Source: Pleurostoma richardsiae
Taxonomy: Eukaryota; Ascomycota; Sordariomycetes; Calosphaeriales; Pleurostomataceae
Reading direction: 5' to 3'
DNA length: 64,000 nt
Assembly (NCBI GenBank): GCA_030052745.1
Contig: JANBVO010000016.1
Span: forward strand, 1 to 64,000
Positions 1 through 10,178 of the stretch are shown here, piece by piece. The notes under the pieces were generated by a model. That model was not told where the DNA came from and made no database searches. It saw nothing but the letters and a program-made list of their open reading frames with translations. Position 1 is the stretch's first letter, and each line of letters begins with the position of its first letter. Position numbers and translations under genes: made by a program.

Positions 1-75
1 GGTCGTGTACTGCGGAGTCAACCTAAACGGTCTGTCCACTTTGATGACCTACCACCTCGCGCAATAACGGTCGAT

Positions 76-2136
76 ATGCCTCCTAAAGGCAGGTCCAGGT
101 CCGCCGGGAAAGAGGCTGCAAGAGCCAAGTCTACCGGGAAGGCGGCTGCAAAGGCCAAATCCAATGAAAAGGGGCCAAGGCGAGCCACCACCTCCAACAA
201 ACGCGCTGTTCAAGGGGAGGAAAGTGGATCGCAGAAAGCAAGGAAAACGTCAACTGGAAGGGCTTCTTCTCGATCCCGTAGCCTATCACGTCGGATACCG
301 ATATACAGTAGCCCAGAAGGGACCCCGGCTGTGGAAGAGGCCCCGGTTGTGGAAGAAGCCCCTGAGATCGATCTCACTAACGAGCCAAGCTCTCCAGCAG
401 GGGCAGGGCAGTCCCCAGACCCTCCTAGGGAAGCTTTATCCCCCGGGGGTAGTCCTAGGCCTATCAGTGGTGACGAGGATGATCCATTCCGTACACCATC
501 GCCGCCGCCAACGCGGCCCCGGGAGGTCGAGATAACTGGAAAGGCAACTGTTATATGGACCGGCACGGTCAAGGGTATAAAGCCGCCGCCGCCACTGACG
601 TTCCCTTGGACTATCCCCGGCGGTAATCTCGAGCTTGAGCTAAGCCTTAAATGGAGAGAGATAGCTAGCCAAACCAAAGCAATCGTTGACCGGCTTGTTA
701 GGGATAGCGAAGCTCGAGTTGAACTTGAACAGACCGCAGTTGCCGCCTGTCGAGGAGCCCGGCCTAGTATATTAGACGCCAGATATTCAAACGTTGTTTT
801 ACCTACCGCTACTGGGGACTTCGGAAGGCCTGACTTTAACGCTATCGTGAAGGCCTTCCTGGCCGGAGCTCCGCCATATTGGCTCCTGTTGACGTTCAGT
901 TTCAGGCTGACGGCGTTGCCGAAAAGGACTACCCCTTATACGCCATCCGGGAGGTTTTTGGGCAATATTGAACAGCCGTTCACACCCTCTCTATCTCATC
1001 TTGCGAGACCTTCTATTGCCGGGACGCCAGGCTCGGTACAGCAAGAGGTCGAAGAGCTCTTCGCGCCTTCAACGTCAAAGAAGAGGTCGACTTCAGAGCA
1101 AATGACGGCCCAGCACACGCAAAAGACGATACTGACGAGAGACGCGTTTGCGGCCCTTCATAGGGAGAAATCGTGTCAGGACCCCTTCAGGTGCCGCAAC
1201 CACCCAGGGGCTAACGCAGGGGCCCCGGGCTATTGTTACGTTGACCCCAAAAGCGGCCGCCACTTGAAGATGAACCACAAAGACATAGAGCAGTGGGCAG
1301 AGGCTATATCTGACGGGCAAACGAGCCATAACAACCCCCCAGCGAGTGTTCTCATGAGAATTCTCCGAGCTGAAATCGAAAGCCAACAGGGAGGAGATGA
1401 GGGCGCTGAGAGCGTAGCCGGCCTCCCTAATCCGTTATTTGATCAAGGGGGGCAAGGCCGAGGGAAAGGAAGTCGATATAAAGCCGGGACGAGCGGTACG
1501 ATATATAATATCAACAGCTTTTCCGGTATCGAGCCTCTTATCCAACAAAGCGTACAGTCAGCCTTTACTGGACTCCTCGCCGGCGGCCGCGGGCCTCTTC
1601 TTCCAGCTCCGCAGCTCCCACCGTTGACGTCTGTGCCGTCTATTGCTTCCGGTTACACTCCTTCTATTGGGCTCTTTCCTGCTGGGACTGGGGCCCCTTT
1701 AGCTGGACCGGCGCCTGCAATAGGCGCTGTAAGGAGCCCACCAAGGCCGTTTGTGCTCCGGTCTTCTTCACCTGTAATGCCAGAAGGAGTGGACGTTGAC
1801 GGCCTAGGGCATGAATTCTTTCGGACTTTTCGACGGACCGAGCTATTTGACTTGGCTCAAGTGGATGAGAGCAAACGGCTGGAATTGGCGTTAGAGACTG
1901 AGGGTATTCCGCTATCGAGACTGGGCTCCTTGCCAGATCCTTGGTTTTCGCGTAGGGATTTCGGCTGCTATTTCATTGAGACGCTCCGGACCTACTTTAA
2001 GCGCTTTATCGAGGCTAAACGGGTGGCTGTAGGTGACGAGAGAGCTGTAACAGCGCCAGTTGAAGCTATAACGGATGACGGCAGCGGCCGGGCTGAAGGT
2101 GGTTTGGCCAGGCTTGGTGAGAGTGGGTGCCCCTGA
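76..2136 (+). CDS. Uncharacterised 686-aa protein next to a transposase
   Basis: This is a single open frame of 686 codons. I do not recognise the family with certainty. Residues 1-75 are a very basic Lys/Arg/Ser/Ala-rich tail like a nuclear or nucleic-acid-binding region, followed by an acidic Pro/Ser-rich linker to about residue 150. Around residues 370-440 there is a Cys/His-containing block with CxxxxxFRCRNHPG, a GYCYV segment and a later HxKM, which looks like a small metal-binding fold. It is followed by a WAEAI-type helix and an NPP motif, an arrangement I associate with multi-copy fungal proteins. The C-terminal about 90 residues are a compact charged and aromatic domain. It converges with a Tc1-like transposase 250 bp away, so it could be an accessory ORF of a mobile element or a host gene flanking an insertion. 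The start at 76 is the first ATG visible; upstream exons could lie outside the window. Confidence 0.5.
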   Translation: MPPKGRSRSAGKEAARAKSTGKAAAKAKSNEKGPRRATTSNKRAVQGEESGSQKARKTSTGRASSRSRSLSRRIPIYSSPEGTPAVEEAPVVEEAPEIDLTNEPSSPAGAGQSPDPPREALSPGGSPRPISGDEDDPFRTPSPPPTRPREVEITGKATVIWTGTVKGIKPPPPLTFPWTIPGGNLELELSLKWREIASQTKAIVDRLVRDSEARVELEQTAVAACRGARPSILDARYSNVVLPTATGDFGRPDFNAIVKAFLAGAPPYWLLLTFSFRLTALPKRTTPYTPSGRFLGNIEQPFTPSLSHLARPSIAGTPGSVQQEVEELFAPSTSKKRSTSEQMTAQHTQKTILTRDAFAALHREKSCQDPFRCRNHPGANAGAPGYCYVDPKSGRHLKMNHKDIEQWAEAISDGQTSHNNPPASVLMRILRAEIESQQGGDEGAESVAGLPNPLFDQGGQGRGKGSRYKAGTSGTIYNINSFSGIEPLIQQSVQSAFTGLLAGGRGPLLPAPQLPPLTSVPSIASGYTPSIGLFPAGTGAPLAGPAPAIGAVRSPPRPFVLRSSSPVMPEGVDVDGLGHEFFRTFRRTELFDLAQVDESKRLELALETEGIPLSRLGSLPDPWFSRRDFGCYFIETLRTYFKRFIEAKRVAVGDERAVTAPVEAITDDGSGRAEGGLARLGESGCP

Positions 2137-2386
2137 GTGCCCAGATTTCAACTTTGGCAGTAATTTCCTCCGCTTCAACAGCGTTTAACGTCGATTCAAC
2201 TCGTACAGGCTCTCAATCTAAGCTTTATACTTAATAGGCCAAAAGGGATTTATATTCGCGAGCTTATATACCCATAGAAGAAGAGGTGGTGGGTATAAAA
2301 GTTAGTAAAAGTAACGCCATCTTTTACCTCCCTGCAGGTAATCTCAACTGCTTCCGTTCTAGCTATTCACCCCTTGATAGAGGCTA

Positions 2387-3433
2387 TCACTCTTCTAATC
2401 CAGGCACTCGAGCCTTGCGAAAATGGCCCCGGATAGCTTCACGGCGCGCAGATACCGCGTAGACGCAGTCAAGGAGGAATTGCCGCCACTCCTCGTCACA
2501 CGTCCAACTATCTGCCCGGTACTGGTAATGGCGCCGGATATATGTCTTTAGGTCCTTAAAGAAGGCCTCGATTGGGTTAAAGTCCGGGGAATACGGCGGC
2601 AGATATACCAACTTGACCCCATAGCCGTCACAAACGCCTCGGATTAGGTTGTGGTGGTGGAACGATGCATTATCCAGTACCAGGACAGATTTAGGCCCGG
2701 GAAATGGCGTTGTCTTAGGCAAAACGCAGTCTCTGAGCCATAAGAAGAACCCCTGGGTGTCTGTACTGCCCGCATATACAGCGACGGTTATCACACCTTC
2801 TAGGGCCAAGGCCGGGAGGATTTGATAGCGGCGACCGCGCCGTTCAGGGGCAACCTCTACCGGGCTCAGCCCTCGGGGAGCCCAGCCCGTACGCCTCTTT
2901 CCATCGCGTTTGTCGACCCCTGACTCGTCAAGAAAGACGAATTGGTCAGGCCTATAGTCCAATATCGAGTAGAGATATTGGCCTCGCAGCTCTTCGTTAC
3001 GTTCAGAAGCTATCCGCTTGAGCCTCTTGTTTGTCCAGTCCACGGCCTTCAGATGGCGGCAAATCGTAGATACATGGACCCGGAGACCAAACATTTCGTA
3101 CAGATACCACTGCATCTCGTCCAAGTAGCGGTCGTTCTTTTCGCAGAGGACGTCAATGAGCGCCTATATAGTAATTAGGGGGGTAAAACCATAGATTGAC
3201 TCCGTCCAGGAGACAGGGCTACCCACTTCCATATGCACGTCTGTCAGTTTTTGGCTCCCTCTGAAGCTTCGGGGGACAACTATCGAGCCAGTTATGCCTT
3301 CCCGCTTGCGAAGGATCTGTACGTAACGAACAGTACAGCCAGCCATCACGGAAATATCCTTGTTGTTGAAGAGCTCGCTATGTAGACAGACCTGGATAAG
3401 GGCCTTCTGGCTGCTTGTCAGCAGCCGGACCAT
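2387..3433 (-). mobile_element. Tc1/mariner-like transposase, two exons, DD34E
   Basis: This is a DNA-transposon transposase of about 327 aa read as two exons, 3433-3227 and 3163-2387, joined across a 63-nt intron (3164-3226). The intron starts GTGGGT on the minus strand, has a CTAAT branch-like site and ends TATAG; splicing restores an unbroken helix-turn-helix reading ending ..DVHMEALIDVL. The N-terminal part is a winged-helix DNA-binding domain. The catalytic domain carries FLDESG, LVLDNASFHHH and PPYSPDFNPIE, with 34 residues between the second Asp and the Glu, which is the Tc1-type DD34E spacing. All three acidic residues are present, so the coding region looks intact. I searched both flanks for matching terminal inverted repeats and a TA duplication and could not identify them, so element boundaries are unknown. 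An in-frame upstream ATG at 3610 would add 59 residues that do not look like transposase. Confidence 0.85.
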
Positions 3434-3950
3434 GGCTTCAAGCCCACGGCCAGGTCCGCAATAGCCGACTGCGCGTATAGAGAATAACCTCACGCTCAAC
3501 AGAGCCGAATTGGGCGAGAAACGCGTCTGGGAAGTCCAAAATATCGCGATTTTGGCGATATGAGGAATTGGGATGTGTGCGGGGAGATGAAAAAAGTGGG
3601 GGGCGAACACGAGCTTGCAATAGACAGTAGTCCATCCGCCGTGCTGGACGAATCATGAGCTAGCGTAGCTAGCCGGTCGCATCACCTTTGCTTCAAGCAG
3701 CACAGAAGAGCGTGACGACGAGGACGGGAAGTCAAGGTAAACATGTTCCGAACTCCACGTAAGACAGGTCAGTTGCCGGACTTAAGGGTCACAAAATGCC
3801 GTTTGTCTTACCCATAGAGCTCGAAGTCGGCGACATGAAGTATAAAAGGCGCCTTGAAACCCCGAGGGCAGTGTCCGTTCTCGAGACCATCGGATCATTG
3901 TAGCGCGTCATTGCGTCCAAAGACCATTCAACTCGTTCGAAATAGACCAG
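3434..3950. other. Intergenic, transposon 5' flank
   Basis: No gene is seen here. It contains an interrupted palindrome at 3536-3555 (CCAAAAT, centre atcgcg, ATTTTGG) upstream of the transposase, and a GCTAGC-gta-GCTAGC repeat at 3659-3673. Either could belong to the transposon's end region, but no matching copy was found on the other side of the transposase. Confidence 0.4.
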
Positions 3951-5019
3951 ATGGCGCCAAATTATGCGAAGGATCAACCCGCTGGGTTCACAAACCGCAT
4001 CGAGCGTGTCGCTATAGTAGGGGTACGTCTCATGACATGACCTCTGCCATTTCGGTGAGGCTGACAGCGCCCAGGCCGGCGGACAACAGGGCAAATTCAT
4101 CACAGAAGAGCTCCTGAAGACCGGCAAACATACAATTACGGCTCTGACTCGTAAGGAAAGCAAACATGTCATTCCGGCTGGTGTGAAGGTCGTCCATATC
4201 GACTATAACGACGAGGCGACCCTCGTCGCCGCTCTCCAGGGGCAGCAGTTCCTCGTGATCACCATGTCCGTCCACGCGCCCCCAGACCAGCAGTCCAAGC
4301 TCATCCAAGCCGCTGCAAAGGCAGGCGTGGACTACATCATGCCCAACGGGTATGGCGGCGACATGCGGTGCGAGTCCCTCATGCGGGACTCACCGCTCGG
4401 GAATGCAATCCTGAAGACGACTGCTGAGATCGAGAAGACGGGCAAGTCATGGATCTCGCTCGTCTGCTCGCTCTGGTACGAATACAGCCTCGCGTGCGGG
4501 CCGGAGTGGTTCGGCTTCGACTTCAAGACCAAGAACCTCACGTTCTACGACGACGGGAACACCCGGATCAACACTACCACTTGGAGGCAGTGCGGCCGGG
4601 CGGTCGCGGCGCTCATAGGCCTGAAGGAGCTCCCAGACGACGAGAACGACAAGTCGCCCACGGTCCGCACCTGGGCAAATCAGCCGCTGTACGTCAGCAG
4701 CTTCCTGATCAGCCAGCGGGACATGTTCGAGAGCTGGAAGAGGATCACCGGGGACACGGATGCGGACTGGATGATCGAGTACCAGAACTCCGAGAAGCGG
4801 CGGGCGGAGGGCCTCGAGAGGTTGAAGGCGGGTGATCGCAGGGGTCTCGCCGTGGCCTCGTTCGTCCGTGTTTTCTATCCCAACGGCGATGGGAACTACG
4901 AGGGCAAATACGGCCTCGCCAACGACGCGCTGGGATTGCCGAAGGAGGATCTCGACGAGGCGACCAAACTTGCGAAGAAGATGATCGACGCTGGCTACGA
5001 TCCCCGGAACCGGGGTTGA
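3951..5019 (+). CDS. NmrA-like NAD(P)-binding oxidoreductase
   Basis: The product is a 338-aa atypical short-chain dehydrogenase of the NmrA/isoflavone-reductase-like group. Exon 1 is 3951-4022 and exon 2 is 4075-5019, with a 52-nt intron (GTACGT to CCCAG). The splice falls inside the dinucleotide-binding loop: joining the exons gives VAIVGAGGQQGKFI, a GxGGxxG-type Rossmann motif, which is strong support for this model and for the start at 3951. The remaining sequence shows the family's beta-alpha pattern (HIDYND, then VITMSVH, then YIMPNGYGGD) and a substrate-binding C-terminal half. Members are cytosolic reductases or redox-sensing regulators. The Tyr/Lys pair of classical SDRs is not evident, as usual for this group, so the substrate cannot be named. 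It is the first of four plus-strand genes, but spacing of about 1 kb to the next argues against a tight cluster. Confidence 0.85.
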
Positions 5020-6094
5020 GAGGTACTGAAGATGTGTTGTCAATTGCCAAGTCCACAGCAATCGTTTAGGCATTGAAGAGAATCTCATGTTGTCGCTTCT
5101 CGTCGTTCATCCTAGTTTCTTTAAGACTCTCCTCTCATTGCTGTCGTCGCTCGGATTGGCTCAGAAAGGTGCTTCAGCGCCTGTAGGTCTTAATCGTGAA
5201 CAGCGACGTCATCGTAGCTGTCTTTCGAAATCCCTTTACTCTGGCGGAGAGCCGTTATACATGCATCGAGTCGAGAGCCCTCAAGGTCTGGGGAACTTGC
5301 GCGGATGTTGCGATATAGCGTTACCCTCGTAGCCACTTGTCCAATCTGGTGCGAGACTGGGTGCAGGGTTGAGTAAGCAGACTCCCGAGCTATTCACGAC
5401 GCCGGCTCATATTTGACCTTCCCGTCTCATGCTAGGCGGTCCCACGACACGGCATTGCGCCCGTGTGACTCCACTCCGGCAGAGCCCGGGGGCCTTCGGG
5501 TCGGCCCATCTTGATCAGGAAGGTCTCGCACCTCGGCCCCGAAGCGGAAGGTCGACCGAATTGTTGCCTGTCGATCGCCCGCAGCGCCAATTTCCCAGGA
5601 TCCGAGCTTCCTCAACCTCGTTGGAGCGGCAGGGGCCTCCCATGAAACGCGACCGGGCCTTGGCTCTCCTGCGCAGCTACGAGCGACCGCCAACCACGGC
5701 TCCTGCATACCCGTACCTTGCTTTGAGTGGCTGATGAGCACGCGGGGAGGAAGATAAGGTTATGCGCTGGCCTAATGGGGTCTCGCCCATGTGCCGTCGT
5801 GTGCCGATCGCGTACGGACAACGACGTTAGCTCAACCATCCGATGCAACTTAACTGCAGGGGAAGGTGGAAGAGCCGGATGAGCTTCGGGCATTTGACTT
5901 GCCTGATTGATGGAATCATCTGCCGGAGACCAGGATGCTGCCCCAGCGATCTCTGGCCTGGCTCGATGCGGTGTCTCCGAGCTACGATAAGTACAATGGC
6001 AGGCCGCAGGAGAAGCTCCCGGAGCTCTCCCCCTCCCCCTCTTCACGGCCGCCCTCCTCTCGGTTCAGCTAACAGTGACGACTGACACGGCAAG
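5020..6094. other. Intergenic, 1.1 kb
   Basis: No supportable gene is seen. Open frames on both strands here are short and have no recognisable motif. The last 100 bases before 6095 are C/T-rich, consistent with a fungal pyrimidine-rich promoter for the peptidase gene. Confidence 0.5.
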
Positions 6095-7899
6095 ATGAAG
6101 TCCTCCGTCGCGTTTGCGAGCACGCTGCTCGGCGGCGCGACAGCGACCTTTCTGGGCCTCAATGCTCGCACGGTCCCACCACCGCTCGGTGACGACCGTG
6201 ACGGCCTCCAGAAGCGAAGCACCGGCACCGGCGTCTTCCAGCAGCTGATTGACCACACCAACCCGGACCTGGGCACCTTCCCCCAGCGCTTCTGGTGGAG
6301 CGACGAGTTCTACGCTGGACCGGGCTCGCCCGTCGTCTTCTTCACGCCCGGCGAAGTCGATGCCCCTGGCTATACCGGCTATCTCACCAACCGGACCATC
6401 ACGGGCCTCTTCGCGCAGGCGATCGGGGGCGCCGTCATCCTGATGGAGCATCGTTACTGGGGCACCTCATCGCCATACGACGAGTTGACGGTGGAGAACC
6501 TGCAGTATCTCACCCTGCCGCAGTCCATCGCGGATACCACGTACTTCGCGCGGAATGTAGAGCTGCCTTTCGATGTGAACGGCACCAGCACGGCTCCGAA
6601 CGCGCCGTGGGTCTTCTCTGGTGGTAGCTATAGCGGAGCACTTGCCGGATGGGTCGAGTCCGTCGATCCCGGGACGTTCTGGGCTTATCACGCCTCCAGC
6701 GCTGTAGTCGAGGCCGTGGGAGACTTTGTGAGTATCTCTGCTACTGCGCATCCCAGCTCTTGCTCGCTCATGAGGAGGTCAATGGGGACTAGTAACTGAC
6801 TTGCTCCTGTAAAGTGGCAATACTTCAACCCGGTGCAACAGGGCATGCCCAAGAACTGCAGCACCGACGTGTCCAAGGTGATCAACTATGTGGATAAGAT
6901 CCTCAAGAGTGACGATGAGGCGCAGAAGCAGAGCCTCAAGGAGAAGTTCGGGCTTGGCGCCATCGTTCATGACGACGACTTCGCCAGCGCACTCGAGAAT
7001 GGTCCTTGGCAGTGGCAGGGCCATGACTTCCGGTCCGGCTACTCGAGTTTCTTCCAGTTCTGCGACTACGTCGAGAATGCGTATGCGCCCGCCTTCCCCA
7101 ATGCGACCGTTCCGGGGGAGGAGGGCGTCGGCCTGTGCAAGGCGCTGAGTGGATACGCGAAGTGGACGAAAGAGGTCATGTTTCCGGGCAGTAAGTAATG
7201 ACGATGATCCTGCGACGTCGGAGTCCACAAACTGACGGTCTCGGCAGCGTGCGAGAGCTACGGCTACTGGACGGGTGAAGACAACGCAGCGTGCTTTGAC
7301 ACGTACAATGCCAGCAGCCCGTTTTACACCGATATCTCGCTTGAGAACGCTATCAACCGACAATGGAACTGGTTCCTGTGCAACGAGCCGTAAGTTCAAC
7401 CTCATCCCGTTTACCTCGTTCCTGTACACCATATCTGACCATACCTCTCTCCTACAGTTTCAAGTTCTGGCAAGACGGAGCCCCGGCCGACGTACCAAGC
7501 ATCGTCTCCCGGCTCGTGAACCCTGCCTACTGGGAGCGGCAGTGCGCGCTCTTCTTCCCCGAGGAAGACGGCTACACGTACGGCATCGCGGAGGGGAAGG
7601 ACGTGACGGACGTCAACGCCTACACGGGCGGCTGGTTCCACACCAACACCACGCGGCTGATCTGGACTAACGGTCAGTGGGATCCTTGGAAGGACGCCAC
7701 CGTGTCCAGCGACTTCCGCCCCGGTGGTCCCTTTGCTGGCACGCCCGAGGCGCCCCTGCAGGTGATTCCTGGAGGCATCCACTGCAGCGACCTCATCGCC
7801 GCCAATGGTGCGGTAAATGCGGGCGTGCAGACCGTGATTGATAATGAGGTAGCGGTTGTGAAAGGGTGGGTGGATGAATTCTACGCACAGAAGAGGTAG
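6095..7899 (+). CDS. Secreted serine peptidase, family S28 (prolyl peptidase type)
   Basis: The product is 530 aa, a member of the S28 family (lysosomal Pro-X carboxypeptidase / DPP2 / fungal acid prolyl endoprotease), which cleaves at proline. Exons are 6095-6727, 6815-7190, 7248-7389 and 7458-7899; all three introns (87, 57 and 68 nt) are GT-AG and keep frame. Residues 1-18 form a hydrophobic secretion signal; a Lys-Arg at about 40-41 could be a propeptide site. The nucleophile Ser178 lies in GGSYSG, the catalytic Asp in NGQWDPW and the His in GGIHCSD, so the triad is complete. EHRYWG is a conserved family block. There are several Asn-X-Ser/Thr sites, as expected of an extracellular or vacuolar enzyme. 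A role in protein scavenging at acid pH is the family norm and is inferred here. Confidence 0.92.
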
Positions 7900-8364
7900 A
7901 TGGATACATATGATTGAGACAACAGATATAATGGCCAACAAGCACAGTGTGGTACATCCGCTGCTTCTGAGGCAGCAGTTATGGCATTTGAAGGCGTAAA
8001 GTCCGGAGTATTCTGCCCGCAATGGGATGGATGATTGCGTGGAGCGACCGGAAACACCGAGCAGCAGCCGGAGTTTCCGCAGAGTCCTGGCAACACCCAT
8101 GATTGGAGACGAGCCTGGAACGGCGCCCGATTTGACCTATCATGACATTTTCACGGCATGCTGAATACGGGTATTGCTGTATTAACTCCCCAACTCAATT
8201 ACACGGAGCTGAGGCGTCGGAGGCAGCTGCCGGTGTCATTGTTGAGCGGCTGTGTATATATATTCCCCCTAGAGACAGACAAGTTGACTACACTCCGAAC
8301 TATCCATAGCTGCTCGTGTTCCCTAACCCTTATGAATACATCTTTCTAAACCTCTACTTCAGCA
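7900..8364. other. Intergenic, S28 3' end and reductase promoter
   Basis: No gene is seen. A TGTATATATATTCC stretch near 8250, about 110 bp before the reductase start, is the only TATA-like feature. Confidence 0.4.
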
Positions 8365-9513
8365 ATGGTTCATGTCATCGAAGGAAAGGTGGTTGGAGAG
8401 ATTGGCTTCGGCCTCATGAGTATGTGAATCATCCTTGACCCTCTTCCATGAGCACCTTTCTGACCAACGATCTTCTCGCCAGGTCTCATGATGCAACTTA
8501 CAGCCGCCAATCCTCCACCCGTTGATGAGACTATCAAGGTTATGAAAGCAGCTCTTGACGCTGGGTGCAACTGGTGGAACGGCGCCGAGTTCTACGGTCC
8601 GCGCGAGGGCTACAACTCGGTGGCGCTGCTGCACGACTACTTCCAGCGCTACCCAGAGGACGCTAACAAGGTGCTGCTCACCATCAAGGCGCAGATCTTC
8701 GAAAACTTCCGCCTGGACTCCTCGCCCGAGGCCGTCAAGATGTGTGTCGACAACTGTGTTGCCAAGTTGGGCCGGCCCGGTTTTATCCAACAAATGGGCC
8801 CTGGCCGCAAGGACCGCAGCACCCCTATCGAGGTGACGATGGCGGCGTATGAGGAGCACGTCAAGGCCGGCAGAATCGGGGGGGTCTCCTTGAGCGAGTG
8901 TAGCGCCGAGACTATACGCAGGGCAGCCAAGGTTGCCAAGGTTGCTTGCCTCGAATGCGAGCTGTCGTTGTTGAATACTGAGATCTTGGAGAACGGAGTC
9001 GCTGCAGCATGTGCAGAGCTTGGCATCCCTATACTCGCGTACTGTAAGCTGCAATTCTCTCTCCGGTTGCAGCCTTTGGTAAACTGAAAGGCAAGAACGT
9101 GCTGGCTGACAACGTCTATCATAGCTCCCGTGGGCAGGGGCCTCCTGACGGCTCAGATCACGTCGTTGGACAACATTGGCGTGGACGACCCTAGAAGGCA
9201 GCTTCCTCGGTTCTCCCCGGAGAACATCAAAAACAACCTCCGGCTGACGCGAGCTCTCGCCAAGGTAGCTCAGAGGAAGGGATGCACACCGGCGCAACTC
9301 GCGATCAATTGGGTGAGGTCGCTGTCGAAGCGAGCTGGTATGCCGACGATTATCCCTATCCCAGGAACAACAAAGGTTGAGAGGGTCAAGGAAAACGCCA
9401 AGATTATCGACTTGACCGAGGATGACATGGCGTCCATTGACACTCTACTAGCCGAATATCCTGTTGTCGGCGATAAATATCATAAGGCAGGCATGGAGCT
9501 CCTAGATCATTGA
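8365..9513 (+). CDS. Aldo/keto reductase, pyridoxal-reductase-like
   Basis: The product is 334 aa, an NADPH-dependent aldo/keto reductase barrel most like the fungal pyridoxal reductase (Plr1/AKR8) group. Exons are 8365-8419, 8483-9043 and 9125-9513. The short first exon supplies the opening IGFGLM strand; both introns (63 and 81 nt) are GT-AG and restore the family reading at LMSLMMQ and at ILAYSPVGRGLLT. Family marks are NWWNGAEFYG with the catalytic Tyr region, TIKAQ with the expected Lys, and the C-terminal NADPH-binding block IIPIPGTTKVERVKEN. Reduction of pyridoxal to pyridoxine, or of another small aldehyde, is inferred from the family only. It sits between the S28 peptidase and an MFS transporter on the same strand, with no sign of an operon-like arrangement. 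Confidence 0.88.
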
Positions 9514-10178
9514 AGAGAGAGAAGAAGCATCCTGTGCATTCTAATTGCAGACAAAACCTCAAGAGACTCGACGGCTTGTGCGGAAACTGTGATTCAGCCG
9601 TGTGTAGGCTGTAGCAAAGGGCGTGCGTAAAACAAGTGCCTTGAATTTCCCGAGCTTTGAAGCCTCAGTCTCCGTCTTTCAATTCAGGACTGTCTCGCCC
9701 GGCGCTATCGCCGCCTTGGGGAATTTTCCGGCCCGTGGCCGAGAGCTCCGAGCATACAAAGGCATACATTAACTCCGACCCAACGGGGCCGGCGCGGGAC
9801 TCGCGCCTGTGTGGCAACCTTATTTGGCGATTCCTTCGGGTCCCTTGTTGAGCCCACTCCGCTTTTGATGTATTCGGAACTCCGAGCTCGTCTATGGCAT
9901 CAGAGTCAGACAATATGCGAGGTGTGACTCTGCTGAAGACGCAAATCTTTCTTACCTCCGAGCTATGGATATATTAGCAGTTGATTTTCCTCGGGGGTCG
10001 ATGACCTCAGCGCGTCTTGCAGACCATGGTCGCTTCTCTTAAAGACATAGATCTGTATACTATCTGTAGAAGTGCAGTTCATTCTCGTCGGGAATATTCC
10101 CAGATGCTCATATTATAGTTACTTACACGCACTGTCAGGAACAAGATTCCTCCCCCAGATTTCATACAAAAGATAAGA
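9514..10178. promoter_or_regulatory. Upstream region of MFS gene with repeated CTCCGAG motifs
   Basis: No gene is seen. The core motif CTCCGAGC or CTCCGAGCT occurs three times (near 9745, 9880 and 9955); the last two continue with a shared TATGG after a different spacer. CGG/CCG half-sites are typical for Zn2Cys6 regulators, so this may be a transcription-factor cluster. A block AGCATACAAA (9751-9760) followed by TTAACTCCG (9769-9777) recurs upstream of the PDR transporter near 19505. Confidence 0.4.

Noticed and set aside
2137-3720. Terminal inverted repeats for the Tc1-like element
   Set aside because: I compared the plus-strand left flank with the reverse complement of the right flank and found no convincing match or TA target duplication; the local palindromes at 3536 and 3659 have no partner on the other side.
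4447-5088. 213-codon minus-strand frame
   Set aside because: Antisense shadow of the NmrA-like gene.
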